In this document: in pieces, positions 17,509 to 26,470 of the stretch | How positions within the stretch are numbered: position 1 is the stretch's first letter | How the letters are laid out: each line of letters opens with the position of its first letter | Assembly (NCBI GenBank): GCA_965277745.1 | Contig: OZ255837.1 | Coordinates: 1,736,001-1,800,000, forward strand | Length of the DNA: 64,000 bases | From: G965277745 sp965277745 | GTDB taxonomy: Bacteria > Pseudomonadota > Gammaproteobacteria > Cardiobacteriales > Cardiobacteriaceae | Reading direction: 5' to 3' | The notes under the pieces: generated by a model | What the model was told of the DNA's origin: nothing | The model's input: the letters and a program-made list of their open reading frames with translations, nothing else | Database searches by the model: none | Translations under genes and position numbers: made by a program

Positions 17509-18111
17509 GATATTTTACAAGATAGTGATCTAAATTTATTTTGACCTCATTTCTTTCCAGGCGCGCGCCAGGGTAAATGCGGCCCCCGCGTGGTTAGCAC
17601 GGCAGGCAAAGAGTCGTGTCTTCAAGCGTGGCGGCAAGGTATTTAAAGCTTAGATCATTGTAAACTGCGAAAACTAAAAAACTTTGCACCTGATCATTAA
17701 AGGAGAAAATAAAGCCAGATAAGTCTTTTTAGTCTATAGATCCCTTCGAAAAGCCTATCACGCGACCCTTAGAGGTTTGGAGAGTTTCATCCCCTGCCTT
17801 CTCTCGCACGGAAGAACGCTTTTTTAAGATTAAGCACACTCTTAAATCAACCGGAGTTTTAAGAATTTTTTAAAAAATCAAGCCAAGCGTCATCGGCGCG
17901 CAGACTACGGATATCAAGGCAATAACAAGGGCGATACCTTCGACGGGGTCCTTAAAATAAGGAGTAGTTAATAGCGCCTCCATGGGGGAAACCATGCGAA
18001 GAGCTGTTAAAAAAGCTCAATTCAGAATATAAACAATATGAACAGGTAAACCCCTCAGCCACTATACTTTAGCCCCCAAAATAATCTCACTAAGGTTTTG
18101 TATCGTCTTGC
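17509..18111. other. Gene-free mosaic between IS630 and the redox cassette
   Basis: No convincing gene. About 17593-17651 resembles the central part of the IS1595 transposase gene (GGCAGG...TCAAGCGTGGCGGCAAGGT), so a further IS relic is probable. The remainder is AT-rich with many stops on both strands. The SDR gene at 18112-18813 ends here, and no clear terminator was recognised. Confidence 0.5.
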
Positions 18112-18813
18112 TCATGAGCGGATTTCCTTACCATCCCAAGCAAAACATTTGCCAGTCTGTTCTGGCGTTAAGTTTTCTAAGACATTTAATAGTCGTTGAG
18201 CACAGTATTCAGGGGTAAACAGATGGCCATCTGGGACATTACCCTGAAACGGTTTGGATAAATCACTATCGACAGTGCCAGGATGAAGGCCGACAATGAT
18301 TGCCTGTTTATTGCGTCGGCCAATTTCAATTGCAGAATTTTTAATGATCATATTGAGCGCAGCTTTTGAGGAGCGATAAGCATACCAACCGCCGAGCCGG
18401 TTGTCCGATATGCTGCCAACACGTGCTGAGAGGGCGGCAAATCTCGATGGTTTCTCTCTGTTTAGTTTTGGCAAAAAATGTTTGGCAATCAGAGCAGGTA
18501 TGATGGTATTAACCTCGAAAATACGGCGAAACTTTTCTGCTGATACTTCTCCTAACGATTTTTCAGGTATAATGTCACCGTCATGCAATATTCCATTAGT
18601 GGCAATAATTAAATCCAGCGGATGATCTTTTGCTGCTGTTTCTGCGGCTTTAGCGATGGAGTCTTCACTATTATAGTCGATGTAATGCCCTGTGTTGCGA
18701 GAAAATACATAAAGGTTGGCATCTGTAAATGTGTCAGATAACAGCTTGGTGAAAGCACTTCCAATAGCGCCCGAAGCGCCAATAATAGCAATGTTTTGTG
18801 GATCAAAACTCAT
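18112..18813 (-). CDS. Short-chain dehydrogenase/reductase family protein
   Basis: A 233-residue Rossmann-fold SDR. The nucleotide-binding motif is GASGAIG (about residues 12-18), the NNAG-equivalent is 'IIATNGILHDGD', and the catalytic Y-x-x-x-K is in YAYRSSKAALN with a preceding 'LSARVGSISDN' serine region. It resembles the C-factor/CsgA-like SDRs. The substrate is unknown. It is the last gene of a tight three-gene cluster; its start lies inside the end of the FAD protein gene (11-base overlap). Base composition is AT-richer than the ruv/tol block, suggesting transfer. Confidence 0.85.
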   Translation of the reverse strand: MSFDPQNIAIIGASGAIGSAFTKLLSDTFTDANLYVFSRNTGHYIDYNSEDSIAKAAETAAKDHPLDLIIATNGILHDGDIIPEKSLGEVSAEKFRRIFEVNTIIPALIAKHFLPKLNREKPSRFAALSARVGSISDNRLGGWYAYRSSKAALNMIIKNSAIEIGRRNKQAIIVGLHPGTVDSDLSKPFQGNVPDGHLFTPEYCAQRLLNVLENLTPEQTGKCFAWDGKEIRS

Positions 18814-19792
18814 AAAAACTCTTTTTCATTGCGTTCACAAGAGTGTAAGCAGAAGTAAAGGCTCCCTCAACACGACCGCCAAGACACCAATCCCCACATG
18901 CGGCCAGTTTGTGATCCTGATCTAAAAATAAACATCCATTTTCTTGTTTGGCATTCTTCGCATAGCGCCACCGATGAATGGTTTTGTAATCAGCTACGCT
19001 GACATCATGTCCAATAACCCGGCTTGTTAAACTTATCAGATGCTGCATGACCTCTTCACGATCATCGTTAATATGAGATTGTGCGTATTCTTCAGAAGAA
19101 TGCACCATGAGCGTGTAGTTTTCGGCTCGCCCCGGCTTATGGCTATTGGCTGCAATCCAGCTCAAATCGGTATTTGTAACATGTGCGGCTTCAAATTCGA
19201 GTGGCAGGCTTTTCTCAAATCCCAGCATTAGAGAAAAGCAAGCGCGCATTTCTATAGTCTCGATAGCAGAATGATATTTGAAAGAATTGGGGAGTAGCTC
19301 TAGAGCTTGCGGTGAAGGAATGGTTGAAATAACCCAATCAAAATCGCTATATATTTGTCCACTTTCTTCTGAGATCTCCCACCTGTTTTTGTGCTCCAAA
19401 GATGTAATCCTTGTATTGATGTAAATATTTAAGCCCTCTGCTAACCGTTTAGCGACTGTATTCATTGCGGGAACACCAACATAGCGGGGCTCTTCATCAC
19501 TCCACTTTTTGCGTTCTATAATTTGATGGCCATCAAATTTTACGTAGCGTGCATTCCATCGCTCGATGATGCCTTGATCAATGAGAGGTTGAATAAAATC
19601 TTGAAACGGCGACGTTCGAGCGGTAAAATATTGTGCTCCGTGATCAAAAAAATAGGGTTCTGCTCGCCGTGTTGACATGCGACCACTGACACCACGCGCT
19701 TTCTCAAAAAGAGCGATCTCTGCATGATTTTTTAATAAATGTGCCACGGACAGACCCGATAAGCCTGCTCCAATAATGGCGATTTTTGTCAT
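18803..19792 (-). CDS. FAD/NAD(P)-binding oxidoreductase, renalase/amine-oxidase-like
   Basis: A 329-residue flavoprotein. The N-terminal FAD-binding motif is IAIIGAGLSGLSVAHLL, followed by the E-x-x-x-x-x-G-R segment EKARGVSGRMSTRR, and 'FDHGAQYFTAR', a hallmark of the small renalase-like amine-oxidase family. The C-terminal GDWCLGGRVEGAFTSA is the second FAD-contact motif. The ATG at 19792 is chosen because it opens the FAD motif and overlaps the stop of the upstream DUF3429 gene (ATGA). The physiological substrate is unknown. Confidence 0.87.
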   Translation of the reverse strand: MTKIAIIGAGLSGLSVAHLLKNHAEIALFEKARGVSGRMSTRRAEPYFFDHGAQYFTARTSPFQDFIQPLIDQGIIERWNARYVKFDGHQIIERKKWSDEEPRYVGVPAMNTVAKRLAEGLNIYINTRITSLEHKNRWEISEESGQIYSDFDWVISTIPSPQALELLPNSFKYHSAIETIEMRACFSLMLGFEKSLPLEFEAAHVTNTDLSWIAANSHKPGRAENYTLMVHSSEEYAQSHINDDREEVMQHLISLTSRVIGHDVSVADYKTIHRWRYAKNAKQENGCLFLDQDHKLAACGDWCLGGRVEGAFTSAYTLVNAMKKSFYEF

Positions 19793-20220
19793 GATATCAT
19801 TCCTGAAATAATCAGTGTCAAAATAACGATGGCGCTTACAAAGCAACGCGTCTGAAAATAAGGGCGCGTGATCACCTCATCGTGAAAAAGTCTTTGATCG
19901 ATGAGTAATAAAATGACAAAAGCGGCGACGAACACCCCGGTCAGCGCTTTAAAACCAAGCAGGATGAAAGCCAGCCAAAGCACAACAGCCATGATAGTGC
20001 TCACTATGGGCAGAGCACGATGCCATCTTCCTTGAATGTGGAGATGCTGCCCCCAATGCGCACCCGCTAAAAAAGTGGAAATCACCAGTGTATAAACGCT
20101 TAGTATATTCTCTGTCGAGCCAAGCCACGGTAATTGGCTAATATCAAGCAATAAACAAATGACAAAAATAATAAAAGGTATTGCGCCTGCATAGGTTAGG
20201 GTAGGATAAATCTTTCTCAT
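19789..20220 (-). CDS. DUF3429 family membrane protein
   Basis: A 143-residue protein with four or five membrane helices: 'LTYAGAIPFIIFVICLLL', 'VYTLVISTFLAGAHWG', 'IVSTIMAVVLWLAFILLGF', 'FVAAFVILLLI' and a final helix near 'VSAIVILTLIISG'. The 'FLAGAHWG' segment is characteristic of DUF3429. The ATG at 20220 has a GAAGGG site upstream; an in-frame TTG five codons earlier is less likely. It is the first gene of the cassette with the FAD protein and the SDR, translationally coupled to the former. Its role is unknown. Confidence 0.8.
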   Translation of the reverse strand: MRKIYPTLTYAGAIPFIIFVICLLLDISQLPWLGSTENILSVYTLVISTFLAGAHWGQHLHIQGRWHRALPIVSTIMAVVLWLAFILLGFKALTGVFVAAFVILLLIDQRLFHDEVITRPYFQTRCFVSAIVILTLIISGMIS

Positions 20221-20231
20221 TATATGACCCT

Positions 20232-20396
20232 TCAAAACTTGGAGCGCTTTGTATATTCATCCAGCCAGCAGACTCTATTGACCAATTTTATTTGGTCCAC
20301 AGGACTAGATGGGATTTCCAGCAGCTTTTCGATTGGCTCCCACCAGGCCCAATGCATGAACGAGTCCAGTCTGTTGGCATATTCGTCGATTTTCAC
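20232..20396 (-). CDS. Possible 54-residue ORF upstream of DUF3429
   Basis: A GTG-started frame, directly after a TAA, encodes 54 residues rich in aromatic and charged residues (contains FMHWAWWEPIEKLLE and NRVCWLDEYTKR). It ends 11 bases before the DUF3429 start. There is no obvious ribosome site, so it may be a leftover C-terminal fragment of a larger gene. I do not recognise it. Confidence 0.25.
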   Translation of the reverse strand: MKIDEYANRLDSFMHWAWWEPIEKLLEIPSSPVDQIKLVNRVCWLDEYTKRSKF

Positions 20397-21025
20397 TTTT
20401 TAGCGAAGTGTGGATCCTTCTAGTCATCATAGCGATTGGCAGACAACCTTAGTCTCACCTGAAACTATCGCCACCATATCATTTTTCTTGCTATAAGAGG
20501 GTAGCAAAATCTATAGGCATGGCACAAGATTCAAGGTCAACTTCTCACTGAACAGCAAAAACCCTCCTGCCTGATTGCCCATACGTCATATTTCATGGTG
20601 GGCTTGGTCTGGTTACAGACAAACCGCTCAGCTGGACGCCGGAAAAACCTCACAGTGACATCTAATTTTTGATTTAATGTCCTCATGGAGGGGGAGTTAT
20701 GGATCCGCGCGGTTTTTTTAAGTTTATCAGATCCTCTTGAGCGGTTGAGCAAGGACAAAAGCCCCTTTGGAGGTTTTGACAACAAGCCATGGCCTTCAGG
20801 CTGGTCGATAGGCTTGGCTTAAGGGACCGGGTGGAAGGGAGGGGGCCCGAACGTCGACCGCCTCACTTTGCATGAGCACACAGAAGCTGACAGGTAACTG
20901 CTTCCAAAAACAAGGCAAGCAGCGCCTGAAAAGGATAAAACCTGAAAAGGGCCATGGTAACATGAACCATGCGGTCAATGATAAACCTCCAATGCCGCGC
21001 GGTCATTTGTCAACACGTATACCCC
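20397..21025. other. Gene-free stretch with degraded sequence
   Basis: No supportable gene. Open frames here are short and have no recognisable motifs. The right part leads into an IS1595 transposase relic, so the stretch is probably IS debris and spacer. Confidence 0.5.
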
Positions 21026-21165
21026 CTGTGAATGGCATTGAAAACTTCCAAACCCAAGCCAAACGGCATATAAGAAAGTTCAAGGGCTATCCTCAGGCAA
21101 TATGTCATTCTCTTCCTGAAAAAGAGTGTGAACGAAAGTTTAGCAAGGGTTTCCCGAGAGAGTGA
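21026..21165 (+). mobile_element. IS1595-type transposase relic
   Basis: The translation contains VNGIENFQTQAKRHIRKFKG followed by a degraded EKECERKF. It aligns by eye with IDGIENFWSQAKRHMGKFNG...LKECEWRF of the intact copy at 15324-15989. The N-terminal two thirds cannot be recognised upstream. It lies just past the 3' end of the peptide/nickel-type ABC operon. Confidence 0.7.
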
Positions 21166-21197
21166 CTTGATGACCTCAAAAAGTGGCTCAGAAAATA

Positions 21198-21860
21198 TTA
21201 TGAGCTGTCAGCCTCTTCACTTTTTTCGAAAACAATAACCTCGTCTGCCACCAGCTTCAAAAGCTCATGTTCATGGCTGATAAACAGAGCACCGCCGCCT
21301 TTGTGTGCAAATCTACGAACGGCATCGACGACGCTTGCTGTTGTCGCCGGATCCAGCATGGAGGTTATTTCATCCATGATGATATATTCTGGTTGTGCCG
21401 CCAGAGTTCGGACCAACATCGCCCTTTGCAACTGCCCATCGGAGACTTGCGCAGGAAATCTGTCCAATAGGTCCTTGGTCAAGGATGTTTCATCAAGCAA
21501 TGCCTCGATATCGGTGTCCGCACGAGCCGCCAGACGAATGCTTTTTCCTAGGGTTATTCGGGGATCAGAGGAGTTTCGGGGGGACTGGAATATTTGACCG
21601 ATACGTCCGCGAATGGCACGACCGGAACGTTTACGGATATTCCCAACCTCGATGCCATTGCAATGAACTGCGCCGGAGGAAGGCATCATCAACCCGCACA
21701 TGACACGCCCAAGAGTTGTCTTTCCGCAGCCGGAGGAGCCCGTTAACCCGACGATACTGCCCGCTTTCACTGACAGGCTCACCTGATCCAGAATACGACG
21801 TATGGTGCCGGATGGTTCTTTGAATTCCGCGACTACCTTTGTGGCCGATAAAGCGTTCAT
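21198..21860 (-). CDS. ABC transporter ATP-binding protein, Opp/Nik family (second ATPase)
   Basis: A 220-residue ATPase, short for the OppF/NikE group. Walker A is GSSGCGKT (about 40-47), the Q-loop is QIFQSPRNSSDPR, the signature motif is the degenerate VSDGQLQRAML, Walker B is YIIMDEIT, and the switch histidine is in FISHEHELL. The ATG overlaps the stop of the preceding ATPase gene. It is the last gene of a five-gene importer operon (24613-26217 binding protein, two permeases, two ATPases). The ligand may be a peptide, nickel or a metallophore; this cannot be decided from sequence. Confidence 0.88.
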   Translation of the reverse strand: MNALSATKVVAEFKEPSGTIRRILDQVSLSVKAGSIVGLTGSSGCGKTTLGRVMCGLMMPSSGAVHCNGIEVGNIRKRSGRAIRGRIGQIFQSPRNSSDPRITLGKSIRLAARADTDIEALLDETSLTKDLLDRFPAQVSDGQLQRAMLVRTLAAQPEYIIMDEITSMLDPATTASVVDAVRRFAHKGGGALFISHEHELLKLVADEVIVFEKSEEADSS

Positions 21861-22702
21861 GATCGTTCTCCGGCCAAAACCAGGCGTTGTTCATAACAAT
21901 AATCCTCGGCAAGATTTGTGAGCACGGGGCTTGGACCTTTGAGCGGATGGAGGCCGTTGCGCGGCAACGCTTTGAGAAAATCCCTTGTATAGGGGTGACG
22001 GGCCTTGCCGTAGAGAATCATGCTTGCGTCTTCACTTTCAACAATTCGTGATGCATAAACAACACTGACGGTATCGGCTACGTTAGTGTCCATAAGTGGG
22101 GCAATATCGTGGGTGATCAGCATGATGGCGACGCCCTGATCGACAATTTCGCGCAAGAGCTTGAGCAAGTCAAGGGTGAGATCCAGATCGAGCGAGGCGG
22201 TCGGTTCGTCGGCGACAATCACTTGTGGATCACCTGCCAGGGCAAACGCGACGGCAGCCCTTTGTGCCATGCCTACCGATAGCTGATGGGGATAGAGATC
22301 CAGTGCTGCAACCGACAGATTGACTCGGCTGACGAGCTCTGCCGGATCATGGCCCCTGCCAAGCACTTTGACGGTTTCCGACAACTGGGCCCCAACCGTT
22401 GAAACCGGCGTCAGAAAAGTCGCCACGGACTGGGGAACGAACGCAATGTGGCGTCCCGCCAATTGCGCTTGACGACCGAAAACACTCTGCCCATCGTAGA
22501 GAACATCACCACTGACCTCGGCCGATCTCGGCAGCAAACCTGTCAGTGCTTCTGCGATGGTGGACTTTCCACATCCGGACTCTCCCACCACCGCGTGAAG
22601 ACAGCCCCGCTTCAATTTGAGGCAAACGTCGGTTGCGGCATGCACATATCCCTCCTTTCGTAAGGGGATACGAACCGTCAAATTATCTATGGAGACAATC
22701 AT
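21857..22702 (-). CDS. ABC transporter ATP-binding protein, Opp/Nik family (first ATPase)
   Basis: A 281-residue ATPase of the OppD/NikD type. Walker A is VGESGCGKST, the Q-loop is IAFVPQSVATFLTPV, the signature is LSVGMAQRAAVAFAL, Walker B is VIVADEPTASLDL, and the switch is MLITHDIAPL. The C-terminal 'HPYTRDFLKALPRNGLHPL' extension is a marker of the dipeptide/nickel family. The ATG at 22702 is chosen because it opens MIVSIDNLTV and overlaps the stop of the permease gene; a longer frame runs into that permease. Confidence 0.9.
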   Translation of the reverse strand: MIVSIDNLTVRIPLRKEGYVHAATDVCLKLKRGCLHAVVGESGCGKSTIAEALTGLLPRSAEVSGDVLYDGQSVFGRQAQLAGRHIAFVPQSVATFLTPVSTVGAQLSETVKVLGRGHDPAELVSRVNLSVAALDLYPHQLSVGMAQRAAVAFALAGDPQVIVADEPTASLDLDLTLDLLKLLREIVDQGVAIMLITHDIAPLMDTNVADTVSVVYASRIVESEDASMILYGKARHPYTRDFLKALPRNGLHPLKGPSPVLTNLAEDYCYEQRLVLAGERS

Positions 22703-23595
22703 ATCGTCCGTTCCTCCGTTCCCGTCATCCGGTCTTTCAAGTTCCAGCCGATGATGCTGACGGAAAGTGTTGTCGCAACCAGAAAGAGAGCTGGAAAGGC
22801 AAGAGTCCACCAATGTCCCAAAAGCAGAGACCCTTCCGCGTCGGACAACAAGGTGCCAAGCGACGCTTTATGTGGTGGCAGACCCAATCCGAGAAAAGAC
22901 AGGGTCGATTCGTGCCAAACCGCGTGCGGAATGAGTAAAACGAGACCGACCATGCTCTGACCCAAGGCGGCGGGAACAAGGTGATGCCAAATGATTTGCC
23001 ATCGGTTCATTCCAATAAGCCAGGCTGACTCGACATATTGCGCGTAACGCAGGCTCAGAATTTGGGCCCGCACGATTCGCGCGATTTGTACCCAATGGGT
23101 CACAGCTAAAGAGACGATTATCGCTATAACCGACCCCTGGTACAGCGAGACAATGATCACACTCAATACAAAATGAGGCAAGGAATTCAATCCATCGGCC
23201 ACCCGCATCGTCAGACGATCAACCCAACCGCCCGTCATCCCCGCGAGGATTCCCATGAAAGTGCCCAAACAGGCAGAGAAAATCGCTGATATAAGGGCAA
23301 TGAAAAGAGAAATCCTCAAACCGGCCGCAACCCGGATGAATAGGTCGTGACCGGCAGAATCGGTTCCAAATAGGTTTTCCCGGTTGGGAGGCAGGCCGGA
23401 ACGGGCAAAATCGGTAAGGTAAGGATCGACATCTGCCATCCAAGGGATGATTGCCGCATAAAAAAAGACGATGAACAAGACCATCCAGGCGACCCCGACA
23501 GGAGAGCGGTCAGGCAAGTTCAGTCTCCATCGGATATTTTTCAAAAAGAGCACAGGATGGTGCAACGGACTTTTTTCAATGATTGTCTTAAGCAT
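22699..23595 (-). CDS. ABC transporter permease, DppC/NikC type
   Basis: A 298-residue inner-membrane permease with an N-terminal helix ('VGVAWMVLFIVFFYAAIIPW') and the extracellular 'DPYLTDFARSGLPPNRENLFGTDSAGHDLF' segment diagnostic of the C-type subunit, followed by five helices. The EAA loop that contacts the ATPase is near 'YVESAWLIGMNRWQIIWHHLVP'. The ATG at 23595 overlaps the upstream permease stop by eight bases; a start at 23652 would lie deep inside it. Confidence 0.9.
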   Translation of the reverse strand: MLKTIIEKSPLHHPVLFLKNIRWRLNLPDRSPVGVAWMVLFIVFFYAAIIPWMADVDPYLTDFARSGLPPNRENLFGTDSAGHDLFIRVAAGLRISLFIALISAIFSACLGTFMGILAGMTGGWVDRLTMRVADGLNSLPHFVLSVIIVSLYQGSVIAIIVSLAVTHWVQIARIVRAQILSLRYAQYVESAWLIGMNRWQIIWHHLVPAALGQSMVGLVLLIPHAVWHESTLSFLGLGLPPHKASLGTLLSDAEGSLLLGHWWTLAFPALFLVATTLSVSIIGWNLKDRMTGTEERTI

Positions 23596-24616
23596 CTGCT
23601 TCCACCCGGGGATCAAGAAGAACGAAGGCGATATCGGCCAGCAGATTGCCAATGGTCACGAAGACGATGACGGCAACGGTCAGCGCCGCAAGCAAGGAAA
23701 AATCAAGAGAAAACGCCCCGCGAACAAAGGCGCTCCCCAGGCCCGGCCAGGCAAAAATCGTCTCGATCAAAGTGGCGCCGACAACCAGTTCCGGAAGTCG
23801 GGCACCGACCAGCGCCACAAAGGACGGAAGGGCTGTTGGCAATACATGGAAAAGGGCAATTCTAGGGGAGGGAATGCCGCGCACACGCGCACCGCTGACG
23901 GCGTCCGACAACAGCGTTTCCCGACAAGCCTCACGGAAGCTCAAAATCAACCAGGGAATTTGTGACAACCCCAATACAAAAGCAGGAAGGAGAACATGCG
24001 CCAGCACCTCGGCTGAGGTAACAGGCTGACCCGGATAGGTCAAACCGCCGGTGGGTGCCCAATGCAGACCGATGGAAAAAATGCCGAGAGCCGCGAGCGC
24101 CAAAATAAATGGCGGTGTTGCCTGCACGATGGTCGCGACGGCACTGATCATTTTGTCGAGAAGGCTAGTGGGATGAAATCCGGCCCAAGCCCCTAAAATG
24201 AAGGAGATGGAAACCGAGATGAGCAACCCCAATCCACCAAGCAGAGCCGTCCAGGGAAACCGTTCGGAGATAACCCGAACGACGGGCTCGTAGTAAACAC
24301 GCGACACGCCCAGATCCAGATGTAAGAGATTGTCAAACCACGTCCACCATGCCTGATACCAAGGAATATCGAGTCCGAGTTGTTCAGTCAGTTGCCGTTC
24401 TTGAGCGAGGCTCAACTCACCGGCATTCCCCTGCATATAGGCGTCAAGAGGATCAAATGGGCTGATAGCGGCAAGAGCGAACAGGCCAATTGTCACCAGC
24501 ACCAAGAGGATACACATGAAGTAAAACCGCCGCAGGATCATCACGGCGATTTCAAGTCGCCTCCTCCGCCACCGAGCTTTTATATTCTTGCTCTGGCGGA
24601 AACCAGATGTCATCAT
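23588..24616 (-). CDS. ABC transporter permease, DppB/NikB type
   Basis: A 342-residue permease. The N-terminal membrane helix ('FYFMCILLVLVTIGLFALAA') is followed by the 'LTEQLGLDIPWYQAWWTWFDNLLHLDLGVSR' segment typical of B-type subunits of the dipeptide/nickel family, then five more helices. The EAA-like loop is near 'GARVRGIPSPRIALFHVLP'. The ATG at 24616 overlaps the binding-protein stop (ATGATGA). It pairs with the C-type permease immediately downstream. Confidence 0.9.
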   Translation of the reverse strand: MMTSGFRQSKNIKARWRRRRLEIAVMILRRFYFMCILLVLVTIGLFALAAISPFDPLDAYMQGNAGELSLAQERQLTEQLGLDIPWYQAWWTWFDNLLHLDLGVSRVYYEPVVRVISERFPWTALLGGLGLLISVSISFILGAWAGFHPTSLLDKMISAVATIVQATPPFILALAALGIFSIGLHWAPTGGLTYPGQPVTSAEVLAHVLLPAFVLGLSQIPWLILSFREACRETLLSDAVSGARVRGIPSPRIALFHVLPTALPSFVALVGARLPELVVGATLIETIFAWPGLGSAFVRGAFSLDFSLLAALTVAVIVFVTIGNLLADIAFVLLDPRVEADA

Positions 24617-26217
24617 TGCCAGTCCTCGATTTGATACCAAGGGCCGAAATTCACACCATGCGCATGAGGTTCGAGGATCGGGACCACATTTTTGTATCCC
24701 AGATTGCGTTCAACGTAGACATGGTTGAGATAGACAAGTTGCAGCATGGCTGGCCTGGACCGATAGTGTCGCTCGATAGTGCGGTAAAATATTGCTTGCT
24801 TAGCCGGGTCGGGCTCCTTGCGCGCATCGTCAAGAAGCTTGTCAATCGCGGGGTTGCGATAATCCGATGCATTGTCCCATTTGGCTCCCACGCCATATTC
24901 GGCATATTTGGAATGCAGGACGTGATAAAGCTGTCCATCAACAGAATAGGGCATGCCGCCGCCACCCAGAAGGACAGGAATGTGTTGATAATCCTCGCGC
25001 GTAACCGATTTTGAATTGCGAGCGATCGGTGTGGCTTCAATGCCGATTTTTTTCAGATCGCTGGCAACGGCAAGCGACAAATCCTTGCGTGCCCGGTCCC
25101 GGTTGGTAAAATAAATGACATCGAAAGCGGCGCGCTGCCCGTTTTTGACGCGGATACCATCGGCTCCCGGTTTCCAGCCAGCATCATCTAAAATGGCTTT
25201 TGCTTTCTCCGGGTCATAAGGAAACTCTAGAGATGGATCGTAAGCATCACCGTAAAAAGGCGCCAGAAAGAGCGAGTTGGCGGTTCCGTAACCATCCAAA
25301 ACATATTTGACCATATAGTCGCGGTTCACGGCATAATTTACCGCCAAACGTATGGCGTCATCACCCGTCACCGGGTTGCCCGCCGGAAGCGTCATTCCCC
25401 GCCAGTCGGTCGTCTTGATGGAATTCACGTGATACTCGGGTGCCTTGAACGTTTCGGCCAAGTCGGCAGGCAGGATGGTGCCGTCTCCCTCCCCCGAGCG
25501 GATCTGTTGAGCACGCGCATTGTCATCCTCAGTGTGACGGATAACGATTTTCTTGACGACGGGCTTTTTACCCCAGTAGTCTTCACGCGCGGTGAATATC
25601 GCCTGGTCTGGTCGAAGGTCGGAGAGAACATAAGGACCGGTGCCGACCGGATGGGTGTTGAGTGATGAATCCGTCGCTTTTTTCAAATCGTCGAAGTCGA
25701 ATGCCTGCGACGGCGCAATCACGTTCAACAACAGACGATCAAATTGATTGAATGGCTCTTTGAGGGTGAATTTAACTACCTGTCCTTCGGTCTTGACCGT
25801 TTCGATATTGTCCCAGTGGGCAATTTGGTTTGAGGCCGAACGCGGATCGATGAAAGCCTTGTAGGTGGCAACGACGTCTTCAGGACCAAAGCTTGTACCG
25901 TCGGAAAAGGACACTCCGGAGCGAATCGGAACGGTCCAGACACGATTACCCTCCGACGCGACAGCGGCACCTGATGCAAGGACGGGCACAAGCTCAGGCT
26001 GCCTGTCGAACACACCTGGTTCAATGCGATAAAGCGCCTGATAAATATGGGAATCACCGTTTTGACCATGGCCGTTGATCGGATTGTATCGGCCAAGCAC
26101 CTTATTATCGAGAATGACCACCGTGGCATCGGAAGCCCCCAACGCAATTGCATGGCTGACGAAAGATCCATTCAAGAGAACAGACAGGACAAATGTCAAT
26201 ATTTTGAAAAGTTTCAT
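24613..26217 (-). CDS. Family 5 extracellular solute-binding protein (peptide/nickel type)
   Basis: A 534-residue periplasmic binding protein with a signal peptide (MKLFKILTFVLSVLLNGSFV, cleavage near SHAIA). Family 5 hallmarks are 'HIYQALYRIEP', 'WTVPIRSGVSFSDGTSFGPEDV', 'THPVGTGPYVL' and 'VNYAVNRDYMV'. It captures a peptide, nickel complex or metallophore and feeds the downstream permease and ATPase genes on the same strand. AGGAAA precedes the ATG. It follows a siderophore importer with only an IS630 fragment between, so it may belong to a metal-uptake island. The ligand is not known. Confidence 0.88.
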   Translation of the reverse strand: MKLFKILTFVLSVLLNGSFVSHAIALGASDATVVILDNKVLGRYNPINGHGQNGDSHIYQALYRIEPGVFDRQPELVPVLASGAAVASEGNRVWTVPIRSGVSFSDGTSFGPEDVVATYKAFIDPRSASNQIAHWDNIETVKTEGQVVKFTLKEPFNQFDRLLLNVIAPSQAFDFDDLKKATDSSLNTHPVGTGPYVLSDLRPDQAIFTAREDYWGKKPVVKKIVIRHTEDDNARAQQIRSGEGDGTILPADLAETFKAPEYHVNSIKTTDWRGMTLPAGNPVTGDDAIRLAVNYAVNRDYMVKYVLDGYGTANSLFLAPFYGDAYDPSLEFPYDPEKAKAILDDAGWKPGADGIRVKNGQRAAFDVIYFTNRDRARKDLSLAVASDLKKIGIEATPIARNSKSVTREDYQHIPVLLGGGGMPYSVDGQLYHVLHSKYAEYGVGAKWDNASDYRNPAIDKLLDDARKEPDPAKQAIFYRTIERHYRSRPAMLQLVYLNHVYVERNLGYKNVVPILEPHAHGVNFGPWYQIEDWQ

Positions 26218-26266
26218 GAACGTATTTCCTATTTTTAGTCAAGTAAAATTGAATCATCTTTATCGG

Positions 26267-26450
26267 ATGACTTACCCATTGAAATTCCTCGTATGACTTA
26301 CCCAATTGAAATTTCGCCAAAAGGTTTTTTCGGTACGTGCGCGCGAAGGACTTACGATCGCCCAGGCTGCCGCGCGGTTTGACATCGGCGTTGCCTCGGT
26401 TGTCCGCTGGCTCAAATTGTCAGTCCCCAAGGCCACTAAACTAAGGTTGC
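26267..26450 (+). mobile_element. IS630-type 5' fragment with a duplicated tip
   Basis: Translation near 26306 gives KFRQKVFSVRAREGLTIAQ and ARFDIGVASVVRWLK, the helix-turn-helix N-terminus of IS630-type transposases; the gene stops after about 50 residues. The first 26 bases (ATGACTTACCCATTGAAATT...) occur twice in tandem, at 26267 and 26293. The same type of transposase is present as a longer relic at 56110-56962. Confidence 0.72.
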
Positions 26451-26470
26451 CGATAGAATTGGGTGCCATT

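Noticed and set aside
16015..18111. CRISPR array near the cas9 relic
   Set aside because: No repeated 30- to 40-base units with spacers could be found on either side of the relic.
20537..20785. 82-codon minus-strand frame as a gene
   Set aside because: No recognisable motif, no ribosome site, and it lies in degraded IS-rich spacer.
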